A stretch of DNA of 64,000 nucleotides from Algimonas arctica (GTDB taxonomy: Bacteria > Pseudomonadota > Alphaproteobacteria > Caulobacterales > Maricaulaceae), in the NCBI RefSeq assembly GCF_014652695.1, contig NZ_BMZH01000009.1:59291-123290 (forward strand), written 5' to 3'. Within the stretch, counting starts at the first letter, position 1; the number at the start of each line of letters is the position of its first letter. The translations under genes were made by a program, and so were the position numbers. Shown here in pieces: positions 46,332 through 55,197 of this stretch. Below the pieces are notes generated by a model that was given only the letters and a program-made list of their open reading frames with translations, did no database searches and had not been told where the DNA came from.

Positions 46332-46906
46332 GTCGTCCTCAGCTTTATGTCTTCGCGAAAAAACCCGGCATGGGCGCGGCTAAGACCCGTCTCGCGCGCG
46401 ATATCGGGACGACACATGCACAACGGGTCTGCCGGGCCATGTCCGCCCAAGTCCTGCGCAATGTTACGGACCCCCGCTGGGGCACATCACTTTACGTTGC
46501 GCCAGCCAGCGCGATTGGGACTGTCCCGGCGTGGGACGGTATCCCGCAGCGACCGCAACCCACGGGGTCGCTCTCACCGCGATTGGCGGAAGTTTTTTCA
46601 GGCGCGAAGCGTCCGGTGCTAGTCATCGGAACAGATTGCCCGCAAATATCTGCGCGCGATATCGCCGACGCGATCAAAGCATTGCGGAAAGCGCCGTTCG
46701 TATTTGGACCGGCGAGCGATGGCGGGTTTTGGCTTATGGGGGCTGTCGCGCCGCTTAAACCTAGCGTGTTCGACGGAGTCCGCTGGTCGAGCGAGAACAC
46801 ACTCAGTGATCTTGAGGTGCGCTTGAACGGGTCCATTGCAAAACTCAGGACACTCACGGATGTGGATGATGCTGAGGGATTGGCGGCGTGGAAAACGGAA
46901 CGTTAG
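46328..46906 (+). CDS. DUF2064 glycosyltransferase-like protein (TIGR04282-like)
   Basis: The 192-residue protein has FAKKPGMGAAKTRLA, the P-loop-like opening of the family, and VLVIGTDCPQIS, GPASDGGFWLMG and WSSENTLSDL. It is related to nucleotidyltransferases of the CofC/MobA type. It overlaps the preceding glycosyltransferase gene (ATGA), a conserved pairing, and is convergent with the MBL gene by four bases. The sugar acceptor is unknown. Confidence 0.82.
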   Translation: MSRPQLYVFAKKPGMGAAKTRLARDIGTTHAQRVCRAMSAQVLRNVTDPRWGTSLYVAPASAIGTVPAWDGIPQRPQPTGSLSPRLAEVFSGAKRPVLVIGTDCPQISARDIADAIKALRKAPFVFGPASDGGFWLMGAVAPLKPSVFDGVRWSSENTLSDLEVRLNGSIAKLRTLTDVDDAEGLAAWKTER

Positions 46907-47706
46907 TCCGCGTTCGTCGTCGCGTCATCAATCAAGGCAATCGTTGCATCAATGAGGGATAAATTCGCGCCTTTGCCATGACCGGGAACGACGGTTTGTG
47001 TCTCGGGATAAGTAGCTTTGGTCCAGAGCAAGCTGTCACGCCATTTCGGCAGGTCCGCATCTTCGACATTGCCAAGAGTTTCTGACCCTGCGCCGCGTAC
47101 GGCACAACCCGCATAGAGAATTTTCTCAGCCGGCAGGTAGGCAATCAGGTTATCAGACGCGTGTCCGTGACCTGGGTAGGCGACTTCGACCCGGCCGACG
47201 AGAATGCGCGCTTGCGGGGCTTCTAGCGCTGCGACGGATGTGTTGGGCGCGGGCCATCCTGCGCGCGCGGCCAGCATCGGTGTGGTGGGATGCGTGAAGA
47301 CTTCGATGCCTTCGCGTTCAGCGGCATCGACGCCTGCGGTGCGGTCGGCATGGTGATGCGTGACGATCATTTTTGTGACCGGCTTGCCCGTTTCCGCGCG
47401 GATTTTTTCCAGCAATGATACGGTCGCCAATTCGCCCCATGCACCATCAAGTAAAATGACGTCTTCTCCATCGACCACGACCATTCCATTGACGGGAATC
47501 GGCGATTGGCCGGGGAGGCGATAATTCGTCGTGTGCACCCAAACGCCTTCGGCAACCGGTGACAGCGTCACCGGATAATCGGCCTGAACTTGGGCCAGAA
47601 ATGTGTCGGCGACTGGGGCAGGGTCGGCTGATTTTTGAACAGGCTCTGCCGCGTCATTGTTACAAGCGATTAAAAGCGCGGACGTAAGAATCAGAAGGTG
47701 TTTCAC
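46903..47706 (-). CDS. Subclass-B1-like metallo-beta-lactamase, predicted lipoprotein
   Basis: The protein of about 267 residues carries all B1 zinc-ligand motifs: HHHADRTAG (His116, His118, Asp120), PGHGHASDNLIAY (His196), LYAGCAVRG (Cys221) and VVPGHGKGA (His263), using BBL numbering. The Cys between Zn2 ligands separates B1 enzymes from glyoxalase and lactonase relatives. The signal peptide MKHLLILTSALLIAC is a lipobox type, as in NDM-1. I chose GTG at 47706 because GGAG lies eight bases upstream. Beta-lactam hydrolysis is likely by family but unproven. Confidence 0.85.
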   Translation of the reverse strand: MKHLLILTSALLIACNNDAAEPVQKSADPAPVADTFLAQVQADYPVTLSPVAEGVWVHTTNYRLPGQSPIPVNGMVVVDGEDVILLDGAWGELATVSLLEKIRAETGKPVTKMIVTHHHADRTAGVDAAEREGIEVFTHPTTPMLAARAGWPAPNTSVAALEAPQARILVGRVEVAYPGHGHASDNLIAYLPAEKILYAGCAVRGAGSETLGNVEDADLPKWRDSLLWTKATYPETQTVVPGHGKGANLSLIDATIALIDDATTNAD

Positions 47707-47776
47707 CGTAAGAACTCCAATAAGACGTGTCATGAAGGGACCTTATAGGGCGGGCTAGCAAACGACAGGCCAGCTG

Positions 47777-48523
47777 TCACGATAAGGCGGCGAGCGTCTC
47801 GCGCAATGTTAGTAAATCCTGCCAAGCCTCTGCTTTTAGCGCAGGCTGACGGAGCAGAAAGGTCGGGTGATAGATCGGCAGTGTCGGAATATCCGTGCCC
47901 TCAATTGTGAGGTTTTGCCATTGTCCACGGTTCTTCATGATGCTGGTGACGCCTGTCATGACGTGCATGGAAGTGCTGCCTGTGAGCAGGATCACCTTGG
48001 GTTTTGCTAACGCAATCTGGCGCATGACGAACGGGCGACAAAGGTCGAGTTCTTCAGGGGTGGGTTTGCGGTCATTAGGCGGGCGCCAAAAGCAGACATT
48101 CCCGATATAAACTTCGTCCTCGCTGAGTCCGATAGCCCCGAGCATTCTGTCAAGAAGATCCCCCGATCGGCCGATGAAGGGCTGTCCGGCTTGATCCTCG
48201 TCGCGGCCAGGGGCTTCCCCAATCACCATGAGGTCGGCGTCCGAATTCCCGCGCGCAAAAACGGCTTGGCGGGCCCCATCAGACAAGGCGCCCGCATCAA
48301 ACGTGTCTAAGGCGGTTTTTAGGGCCATGAGCGTTTTACAAGTGGCGGCAATCGGTGCGGGGTCAGCAGCGGCAAAAGCCTTAGGGCTAGGGGCCGGTTT
48401 GGCGCGCGCCTCCGGCTTAGGCTTCGCCTGAACGCGCCGCACGGACCGGGTGAGCGGTATGTCGGGCGTTTCCACGCCTACACGCTCGTACCAGTCGAGC
48501 AAGGATCGGAGAGAGGGCTCCAT
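47777..48523 (-). CDS. Family 4 uracil-DNA glycosylase
   Basis: The protein of about 248 residues has motif A GEAPGRDEDQAGQPFIGRSG, CFWRPPNDR and the C-terminal YHPTFLLRQP of family 4 (UDGa-like) enzymes, which remove uracil from DNA and usually bind a 4Fe-4S cluster. From memory, many alphaproteobacterial members have a Cys at the GCALK position; here it reads AGALS. Remaining Cys occur at TCKTL, NVCFW and LDLCRPF. The ATG at 48523 is used. It is divergent from mrpE. Confidence 0.85.
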   Translation of the reverse strand: MEPSLRSLLDWYERVGVETPDIPLTRSVRRVQAKPKPEARAKPAPSPKAFAAADPAPIAATCKTLMALKTALDTFDAGALSDGARQAVFARGNSDADLMVIGEAPGRDEDQAGQPFIGRSGDLLDRMLGAIGLSEDEVYIGNVCFWRPPNDRKPTPEELDLCRPFVMRQIALAKPKVILLTGSTSMHVMTGVTSIMKNRGQWQNLTIEGTDIPTLPIYHPTFLLRQPALKAEAWQDLLTLRETLAALS

Positions 48524-48670
48524 ATCGGCTTTATAGACAAGGTCGGCGCGTTTCGCTTGCCACTTATGCACAGGGTTCGCCAAAACAGGGGAGCAACTCA
48601 GTCGGGTGCGGCTATTTTCCCCGCTTTACCCACTTTAACGCAGGGTAAGCTTTTGATAACGGTTCGCCTA

Positions 48671-49162
48671 ATGTTTCGTTTTGCCATAATTCTGACCCTT
48701 GCGCTTGCTGCGACGTGGTGGGTGCTGTCTGGATTTACGAAACCCTTGCTGCTGACACTCGGCGGCATCTCCATCGCGATCGTGTTGTTGATGAGTGCGA
48801 GGATGCGGATTTTAGATCGCGAAACGGCTCCTTATCTAACATTACCGCAAACACTGGCTTATTTCGGTTGGCTGTTTGTTGAAATCATCAAGGCCAATGT
48901 CGCGGTTGTGAAAGCGGTCATGTCACCCGATCTTGAAATTTCTCCGACCATGACGAAAATTCCGATCTCAGGTAAATCTGATTTGGCGAAAACCATGTTC
49001 GCTAACTCGATAACGCTGACGCCCGGGACTGTCGCGGTGGAAATGGCAGAGGATTATATCCTCGTTCATGCGCTTCTCTCCGAGATGAGCGATCCGGCGG
49101 ATTTCGAAGAGATGAGTGATCGTTCGGCGTGGGCCGTTGGCGAGGACGAGTCTAATGGGTGA
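48671..49162 (+). CDS. mnhE: Mrp-type cation/proton antiporter subunit E
   Basis: The 163-residue protein has two to three hydrophobic segments near its N-terminus followed by LFVEIIKANVAVVKAVM and TMFANSITLTPGTVAVEM, both typical of MrpE/MnhE. It is the first gene of a long antiporter operon. The ATG at 48671 is chosen because the preceding open frame overlaps the UDG start region. The end overlaps mnhF by eight bases. Confidence 0.9.
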   Translation: MFRFAIILTLALAATWWVLSGFTKPLLLTLGGISIAIVLLMSARMRILDRETAPYLTLPQTLAYFGWLFVEIIKANVAVVKAVMSPDLEISPTMTKIPISGKSDLAKTMFANSITLTPGTVAVEMAEDYILVHALLSEMSDPADFEEMSDRSAWAVGEDESNG

Positions 49163-49475
49163 TCCTATGCCCTATATCATGCTGGCCACAGCGCTGTTCC
49201 TGATCGTTGGGATGGTGTTGATGCTAACGCGCCTGATTGGCGGGCCCTCGCTGTATGATCGCTTATTGGCGGTCAATAGTTTTGGGACCAAGACCGTCCT
49301 GTTTCTCTGTGTGTTCGGTTTTATTATTGATCGTCCGGATGGGATTGATATCGCGCTTCTCTATGCGCTGATGAACTTTATTGCCACTATCGCCGTCTTA
49401 AAATTCTTTAGTTACAAAGCACTAGCCGTTGATCTGCGGGACGTTGCCGATGTCTCTACTGAGGAGGTCCAGTGA
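49155..49475 (+). CDS. mnhF: Mrp-type cation/proton antiporter subunit F
   Basis: The protein of about 106 residues has three hydrophobic segments and the MrpF pattern LTRLIGGPSLYDRLLAVNSFGTK. The ATG at 49155 lies inside the mnhE end; an ATG at 49167 is a further option. Its TGA overlaps the mnhG ATG. Confidence 0.9.
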   Translation: MGDPMPYIMLATALFLIVGMVLMLTRLIGGPSLYDRLLAVNSFGTKTVLFLCVFGFIIDRPDGIDIALLYALMNFIATIAVLKFFSYKALAVDLRDVADVSTEEVQ

Positions 49476-49888
49476 TGTTCGCACAGCTCATCATGGCGGC
49501 GGAGCCGGTAGTCCATGAGGCTGCGTCGGCGAGTGTCGACTGGTCTGTCGTCTGGAGTTTTATACGGAATGTCCTGACTGTGATGAGCTTGGCGGGCGGT
49601 TTGTTTTTTGTGCTGGCGGGTGCGGTCGGCGTGATCCGCTTGCCGGACTTTTATACCCGTCTTCATGCGGCGGGTATGACCGATACGCTCGGCGCCGAAT
49701 TGATCCTGTTTGGTTTGATCCTACAGGCGGATGGGTGGCAGGTGATTGCCAAGCTTTTGCTGGTCGCGTTTTTCCTCTTCGTCACATCCCCGACCGCCAC
49801 CCACGCCGTCGCATACGCTGCATATAAAGCCGGCGAAAAGCCGTTGCTCGGACGCTGGCGCGCGCCGGCGTTGGAGGATGAGGCGTGA
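49475..49888 (+). CDS. mnhG: Mrp-type cation/proton antiporter subunit G
   Basis: The 137-residue protein has three hydrophobic segments and GVIRLPDFYTRLHAAGMTDTLG, the MrpG signature. The GAGGAGG site fits the ATG at 49475 better than the GTG at 49472. The next small gene starts inside its stop region. Confidence 0.9.
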   Translation: MFAQLIMAAEPVVHEAASASVDWSVVWSFIRNVLTVMSLAGGLFFVLAGAVGVIRLPDFYTRLHAAGMTDTLGAELILFGLILQADGWQVIAKLLLVAFFLFVTSPTATHAVAYAAYKAGEKPLLGRWRAPALEDEA

Positions 49889-50121
49889 TAGACTTGATCC
49901 AAATGTGTGGTTTTTACGGCATGAGTAGGTTTGAGTCGTGGCTCTGGAGCTCTGGTACAGGCAACGTATTAGAGATGATCCCAACGTTGAGCATTGTCAT
50001 GCCTTGGGTCGCGGGCATTTTTATTTTCTATGAACTTTCCGGCCGTGGACGTGCATCTACGTGGCGATCAGATTTCATCAATACCGAAGATTTTTCTGTC
50101 CCCGATGAGGTCTTTTCATGA
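49885..50121 (+). CDS. Small unknown protein in the Mrp operon (78 aa)
   Basis: The gene begins with GTG at 49885, overlapping the mnhG stop with GATGAGG just upstream, and its own TGA overlaps the ATG of the next subunit (ATGA at 50118). These overlaps argue strongly that it is translated. The product has one hydrophobic segment (NVLEMIPTLSIVMPWVAGIF) and a polar, charged tail. I recognise no family and no standard Mrp subunit. It may be an accessory or regulatory subunit. Confidence 0.7.
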   Translation: MIDLIQMCGFYGMSRFESWLWSSGTGNVLEMIPTLSIVMPWVAGIFIFYELSGRGRASTWRSDFINTEDFSVPDEVFS

Positions 50122-50855
50122 TCCTCGCCCTACCAATCCAAGCCGCCCCAGCATCCCCGCTCATCTCGACATTACTTCTCGATATCGGCTTGCTCACTTT
50201 GCTCGTGATCGTCGCGTTCGCCATCGTCCGGATGCGCTCGCTCTTCGCGATTGTCATGTTGCAAGGCGTCTATTCGCTCGTCGCGGCGGCGTGGTTTGTC
50301 ACGCTGGACGCCGTTGATGTCGCCTTTACCGAAGCCGCCGTCGGCGCGGGCGTTTCGACCGTGTTGATGCTCGCCGCCATGTTGCTGGCTGACCGAGAAT
50401 CAAAGCCTATTCCGATGAACCGCCAGTGGGGGCCGCTTGCCGTGGTCATTATTGCGGGTTTAGCCATGCTATATGCGGTTCCTGATTTACCCGCCTATGG
50501 CGACGCCAACTCTGCTGCGAATAGCTATGTCGGGACAGATTATCTCGCCAAAACAGCGACAGAAGTCGACATGCCTAATGTGGTGACGGCGGTTCTCGCG
50601 TCTTATCGGGGCTATGATACATTTGGTGAAGCCGTCGTGATTTTTGCAGCGGGCTTGGGCGTGTTGTTGCTCCTCGGTTTGAACGGAAATGCTGGGCATT
50701 TCAGGGCCGATGTGAAGGGGCGACGCCTCTCGACGGCGACCGCGCCGTCCGGCTCTGCGAAGCACGCTGAGCCGGATGAGGTGAGCGGGGGCACCGCGCG
50801 CAATGCGTCGGGTGTCCCGCCTTCGATCACACAATATGGGGAGGGCACATTATGA
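50118..50855 (+). CDS. DUF4040/MbhD-MbhE-like subunit (split MrpA C-terminus)
   Basis: The 245-residue protein has five to six hydrophobic segments. The first half resembles MbhD (AFTEAAVGAGVSTVLMLAAMLLADRE) and the second the MbhE/MrpA-tail motif NVVTAVLASYRGYDTFGEAVVIF. In classical Mrp complexes these parts are the C-terminus of MrpA; here they are a stand-alone subunit, as in Mbh-type complexes. A hydrophilic tail of about 60 residues follows. Confidence 0.85.
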   Translation: MILALPIQAAPASPLISTLLLDIGLLTLLVIVAFAIVRMRSLFAIVMLQGVYSLVAAAWFVTLDAVDVAFTEAAVGAGVSTVLMLAAMLLADRESKPIPMNRQWGPLAVVIIAGLAMLYAVPDLPAYGDANSAANSYVGTDYLAKTATEVDMPNVVTAVLASYRGYDTFGEAVVIFAAGLGVLLLLGLNGNAGHFRADVKGRRLSTATAPSGSAKHAEPDEVSGGTARNASGVPPSITQYGEGTL

Positions 50856-51310
50856 CGCCCGATACTCCAATCCGTGATCCGCACGTCATTCTGCGCGTTA
50901 TCGCGAAATTCCTGATTCCGCTGATCGCTTTATTCGCTTTTTATGTTCAATTTCACGGGGATTACGGTCCCGGCGGCGGATTTCAGGCGGGTGTGATCTT
51001 GGCGGTATCCGTCATTCTCTACGCGCTGATTTTCGGGTTGGATGAAGCCAAGCGGGCGTTCCCGCCTGCGCTCATTCGTGTCGGGATGAGCCTAGGCGTG
51101 TTGCTTTATGGCGGCACAGGCGTCGTGGCGTGGATGATGGGCGGTGAGTTTCTGAATTATAGTGTGCTGGCGCATGACGCTATTCATGGGCAGCATTGGG
51201 GTATTTTGGTGATCGAACTTGGGGTTCTGACAACTGTGACCTCGGTCATGCTCGCAATTTTTTACGCGTTCGGCTCTCGCCAGCCCGAAATTAGTGATGA
51301 GGATTGGTAG
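50852..51310 (+). CDS. mnhB: Mrp-type cation/proton antiporter subunit B
   Basis: The 152-residue protein has four hydrophobic segments and YVQFHGDYGPGGGFQAGVI, the MrpB/MnhB signature, with GQHWGILVIELGVLTTVTSVM near the end. Its start overlaps the previous gene by four bases (ATGA). Confidence 0.92.
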   Translation: MTPDTPIRDPHVILRVIAKFLIPLIALFAFYVQFHGDYGPGGGFQAGVILAVSVILYALIFGLDEAKRAFPPALIRVGMSLGVLLYGGTGVVAWMMGGEFLNYSVLAHDAIHGQHWGILVIELGVLTTVTSVMLAIFYAFGSRQPEISDEDW

Positions 51311-51312
51311 CT

Positions 51313-51822
51313 TTGGATTACTTATTCTCACACTTTAATTATGTCGTCGTCATTATCCTGATGATGACGGGTTTGTATGTCGTTTTTGCGTCGCGCAATC
51401 TAATCAAAAAACTGGTCGGGCTCAGCGTGTTTCAGACATCCGTTTTTCTCTTCTATATCACGCTGGCCAAGGTCTCGGGCGGACAACCGCCAATCTTGGT
51501 CAAGGATAGCAGTTCTCCGACCGGCTATGATGATCACAGCGCCTATATCGATACGGTTCAATTGGCCGCGTCAGGCGTCAATTATGCGTTGCCGGGGCAA
51601 GGCAGCGAAATTCTATATTCTAATCCGCTTCCCCATGTGTTGATTCTCACGGCGATTGTTGTGGGCGTTGCGACGCTTGCGATTGGTTTGGCGCTAAGCG
51701 TGCGGATACGCGAAGTCTATCAGACCATAGAAATGGACGAGATCAGCGCACAGGACTTCCAATATAATCTGGAAGGTATCGACGCCTCCGATCAGCCCAC
51801 TGACGATAGATTGACGACATAA
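51313..51822 (+). CDS. mnhC: Mrp-type cation/proton antiporter subunit C (NuoK-like)
   Basis: The protein of about 169 residues has three NuoK-like hydrophobic segments (VVVIILMMTGLYVVFASRNLIK, VFQTSVFLFYI, HVLILTAIVVGVATLAIGLAL). A loop of about 50 residues lies between the second and third. The start is taken as TTG at 51313, which leaves a usable GAGG site; a TTG at 51304 is too close to it. Its TAA overlaps the next ATG. Confidence 0.88.
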   Translation: MDYLFSHFNYVVVIILMMTGLYVVFASRNLIKKLVGLSVFQTSVFLFYITLAKVSGGQPPILVKDSSSPTGYDDHSAYIDTVQLAASGVNYALPGQGSEILYSNPLPHVLILTAIVVGVATLAIGLALSVRIREVYQTIEMDEISAQDFQYNLEGIDASDQPTDDRLTT

Positions 51823-53348
51823 TGATGAGCTGGCTCTCTACTCATGGTGCAGCATTCGCCATCGTTCTGCCCTTGCTGATGGCCGCCGTTGTCGCGCTGT
51901 TGCCGTCTGTTCGCCGATTGGCGTGGGCCGTGGCGACACTGGTTGCTATCGCTGTCTGCGCGACCGCCTTCATTGTCTTGCAAACACAAATAGACGCTGG
52001 TGTTATCGTCTATGAAATGGGCGGCTGGGCGCCGCCTCACGGTATTTCTCTGCGCTTGGACGCGGTCAATGCCCCGATCTTACTCCTGATTGCTGCGATG
52101 GGCGTGCTCTCACTTGTCTATGCGGAGCCTGCGACCCATGCGGAAGTGGAGCTTAAGAAACGCGGACCCTTCTACGCCGCGATGCTGCTCTGCATTGCCG
52201 GGCTGATGGGCATGGTTGTCACGGGCGATGCGTTTAACGTCTTCGTCTTCCTCGAAGTGAGTTCAATCAGCGGATATACGCTTGTCGCCATGGGCGCGAA
52301 CCGGGATCGCCGGGCTTTAACAGCCGCCTTCAATTATTTGATCTTGGGCTCTATCGGCGCGACGTTCTTCGTCATTGGCGTTGGCTTCCTCTACGCAGAA
52401 ACCGGAACGCTGAATATGGAAGACATGCGCGCTATTCTCGCAAATCTGGATGGCGGGTCACGAGTCGCGCAAGTGGCGTTCGGCTTTATCGTTGTGGGCC
52501 TTGGTTTAAAGCTCGCGATGTTCCCGCTGCATACGTGGTTGCCGGGTGCCTATGCCTATAGCCCGACGATGGTGACGGCGTTCCTCGCATCGACGGCGAC
52601 CAAAGCGGCGCTCTATCTGCTCTACCGTTTTTGCTTCACCGTCTTCGACCCAAGCTTTGAGTATGTCGCAGTGGTGTTGACCTATGTCGTGACCGGGTTG
52701 GCTGTCACAGGTATGATTTTCGCTTCGTTGCAGGCCTTTTTCCAGACCGATGCGCGGCGGACCTTAGCGTTCTCCTCTGTGGCGCAGGTCGGTTACATGT
52801 TGCTCGGGATAGGCATTCTCTCCGTGGCTGGACTGGCCGGGAGCTATTTGCACCTGATCAATCACGCCGTTGTCAAAGGCGGCTTGTTCCTCGCACTCGG
52901 CGCGATGTGGTATCAATTCGGGATCACCCGCATTAGCGATATGGCGGGTCTGTCCAAAACTATGCCGATTACAACGGCCGCATTCACCGTTCTCGCATTC
53001 AGTCTCATCGGTGTGCCGTTTACCGCCGGATTCGTGTCCAAGGTCGCACTGGCCGAAGCCGCGGCTGAAAAAGGCTGGTGGTGGGCTGTCGCCGTCATCA
53101 TGGTGACGTCGATCATCGCGCTTTTCTATATGGGCCGCATGATGATGGTGGCCTATTTCAGTCCACCACCCGCGGAATGTTTACGTGAGGACGGTAAAGT
53201 TCTTCGCCGCGAAGCGCCCATCTTGATGCTCATCCCCTTGGTGGGCCTCGCAATGATGTCCATTCTGATTGGTCTGCGCGGGAATGTCATCCTGACGGAT
53301 ATTTCTGAGAACGCGGCCCGAGTCCTCATTCCCGGAGGCGGGCTATGA
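51822..53348 (+). CDS. Antiporter-like subunit (MrpD/NuoN type), first of three
   Basis: The 508-residue, roughly 14-TM protein belongs to the proton-conducting NuoL/M/N/MrpA/D family. The conserved TM5 Glu is in VFLEVSSISGY, and the TM7 Lys lies in GLKLAMFPLHTWLPGAYAYSP. It would form one proton channel of the complex. It starts as TAATG over mnhC and its end overlaps the next gene. Confidence 0.9.
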   Translation: MMSWLSTHGAAFAIVLPLLMAAVVALLPSVRRLAWAVATLVAIAVCATAFIVLQTQIDAGVIVYEMGGWAPPHGISLRLDAVNAPILLLIAAMGVLSLVYAEPATHAEVELKKRGPFYAAMLLCIAGLMGMVVTGDAFNVFVFLEVSSISGYTLVAMGANRDRRALTAAFNYLILGSIGATFFVIGVGFLYAETGTLNMEDMRAILANLDGGSRVAQVAFGFIVVGLGLKLAMFPLHTWLPGAYAYSPTMVTAFLASTATKAALYLLYRFCFTVFDPSFEYVAVVLTYVVTGLAVTGMIFASLQAFFQTDARRTLAFSSVAQVGYMLLGIGILSVAGLAGSYLHLINHAVVKGGLFLALGAMWYQFGITRISDMAGLSKTMPITTAAFTVLAFSLIGVPFTAGFVSKVALAEAAAEKGWWWAVAVIMVTSIIALFYMGRMMMVAYFSPPPAECLREDGKVLRREAPILMLIPLVGLAMMSILIGLRGNVILTDISENAARVLIPGGGL

Positions 53349-54820
53349 GCTACGGTCCTGAAATGGCGCTCGCGCTCATGATGCTCATCCCGCTCGCCGC
53401 GGCGGTGCTCATTCCGATTGTTGGCGGGCGCTCGCCAAACCTACGCGAAGCGGTGACTTTTATTGCGGGGGGGCTGCTGCTCGCCAATGTCATCTATCTC
53501 TGCAACCTTGTGTCTGCGGGGCAGCGTCCAGAGCTTTTGATCGGCAGCTTTGCCGGTATGTTTGAAATCAAATTCAAGCTGGAACCGCTTGGCGCGGTCT
53601 TTGCCGCCATTGCCAGTTCGCTCTGGATCGTGAATTCCATGTTTACGCTGGGCTATATGCGCGGGAATAAGGAACAAAACCAAACGCGCTTTTATACGTT
53701 CGTCGCGATTGCGATTGCCTCGGCCATGGGTATCGCCGCGTCGGCCAATCTGATCACGCTGTTCATATTCTATGAAGCACTGACGATTTCAACCTTTCCG
53801 CTCGTGTCGCATAAGGGTGACGCCAAAGCCCGGCGCGGTCTGACGATTTATACGCTGATCCTGATGGGTACATCACTGGGACTTCTGCTTCCGGCCATTA
53901 TTGGGACGCAGGTCATTGCGGGATCGACGGACTTTGTTCTTGGCGGTGTGTTTGGACCGGATGTCTCTTTGTTGGCGACGTCTGTTCTGCTCGTCTTGTT
54001 CGCTTTCGGGATTGGCAAAGCCGCGCTGATGCCTGTCCATCCGTGGTTGCCAAACGCGATGGTCGCACCAACACCTGTTTCGTCGCTGCTGCATGCCGTG
54101 GCGGTTGTGAAGGCGGGCGTGTTCACCATGCTCAAGGTCGTCGTCTATACGTTTGGCACTGATCTGACCCAAATTACACCGAGTTCGAGTTGGCTCGCTT
54201 ACATTGCGGCTTTCTCTATTATCGCAGCCTCCGTAATCGCATTGCGGCAGGATAATCTAAAAGCAAGACTGGCCTATTCGACCGTGTCGCAACTATCTTA
54301 CATTACGCTTGGCGCGATGTTGGCGACGTCGTGGGGAGTCTTGGGTGGGGGTCTGCAAATCGTGATGCATGCGTGGGCGAAGATTACGCTCTTCATGGTC
54401 GCCGGTGCGATTTACACAATTGCGCATCGCACGAATGTCAGCCAGCTCGACGGTTTGGGCCGTAAATTGCCGTGGGTGTTCGGGGCGTTCCTTGTCGCGT
54501 CCGTTAGTCTCATTGGTATTCCACCCTTTGGCGGCTCGTGGCCGAAATTCTATCTCATGTGGGGGGCGCTCGACTCGGGTAAGGCCGTTTTGATGGGCGC
54601 GTTGATCATCTCGTCCTTGCTCAATATTCTCTACCTCATGCCGATTGCCATTCGCGGCTTTATGAAGCCTTCCGCGGATCCAGCTGCCGATGACATCATC
54701 GCGCTGGAAGCCCGTAAACATCGTTGGGTCGTTATCCCACCCGTGTTGACCGCGTTCGGCACACTGGTGCTGTTCTTCGCGGCGCCGTGGATTATTCAAT
54801 TCTTGGAGCCGATCCTATGA
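53345..54820 (+). CDS. Antiporter-like subunit (MrpD type), second of three
   Basis: The 491-residue, roughly 14-TM protein has the TM5 Glu in IFYEALTIS, the TM7 Lys in GKAALMPVHPWLPNAMVAPTPVS, and a further Lys in KAGVFTMLK. This is the closest of the three to MrpD/NuoM. It overlaps its neighbours by four bases on each side. Confidence 0.9.
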   Translation: MSYGPEMALALMMLIPLAAAVLIPIVGGRSPNLREAVTFIAGGLLLANVIYLCNLVSAGQRPELLIGSFAGMFEIKFKLEPLGAVFAAIASSLWIVNSMFTLGYMRGNKEQNQTRFYTFVAIAIASAMGIAASANLITLFIFYEALTISTFPLVSHKGDAKARRGLTIYTLILMGTSLGLLLPAIIGTQVIAGSTDFVLGGVFGPDVSLLATSVLLVLFAFGIGKAALMPVHPWLPNAMVAPTPVSSLLHAVAVVKAGVFTMLKVVVYTFGTDLTQITPSSSWLAYIAAFSIIAASVIALRQDNLKARLAYSTVSQLSYITLGAMLATSWGVLGGGLQIVMHAWAKITLFMVAGAIYTIAHRTNVSQLDGLGRKLPWVFGAFLVASVSLIGIPPFGGSWPKFYLMWGALDSGKAVLMGALIISSLLNILYLMPIAIRGFMKPSADPAADDIIALEARKHRWVVIPPVLTAFGTLVLFFAAPWIIQFLEPIL

Positions 54821-55197
54821 CGACTCCCAATACCCATCTGGACGACCCGCATCACGCGGATGACGTTCATCCCGCCGCCAAGCCATTTCTGTTCCTTGGT
54901 GATACCAAGGTGAAGCGGAACTTCATCTGGTTCCCGCTTGGGGGCTTGATTATCGCCTCCATTTTGGGAGTCATTCATCCGCAGAAACATCCGGCTCCGT
55001 TCGAAATGATCGGGGATTGGCCCATTCCGGGTAGCTGGGCGATCTTCGGGTTTCTCGCTTATAGCTTTATCGTTTTCATGGCGCCGGTTCTGTTTCGCTT
55101 GCTCGCGAAGCCGGAAAATTATTATGGGGAGGGCGGTCTGCCTGATCCAGCCATCTCGACTGATCCTGACGTGACAGGGGTTCCGCATCATGATTGA
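54817..55197 (+). CDS. Small two-TM membrane protein of the Mrp operon (126 aa)
   Basis: The N-terminus is His/Asp-rich (THLDDPHHADDVHP), then two hydrophobic segments follow (FIWFPLGGLIIASILGVI, IFGFLAYSFIVFMAPVLF). The end is Asp-rich (TDPDVTGVPHHD). It overlaps both neighbours, so it is translated with the antiporter. I do not recognise a standard subunit. Confidence 0.75.
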   Translation: MTTPNTHLDDPHHADDVHPAAKPFLFLGDTKVKRNFIWFPLGGLIIASILGVIHPQKHPAPFEMIGDWPIPGSWAIFGFLAYSFIVFMAPVLFRLLAKPENYYGEGGLPDPAISTDPDVTGVPHHD

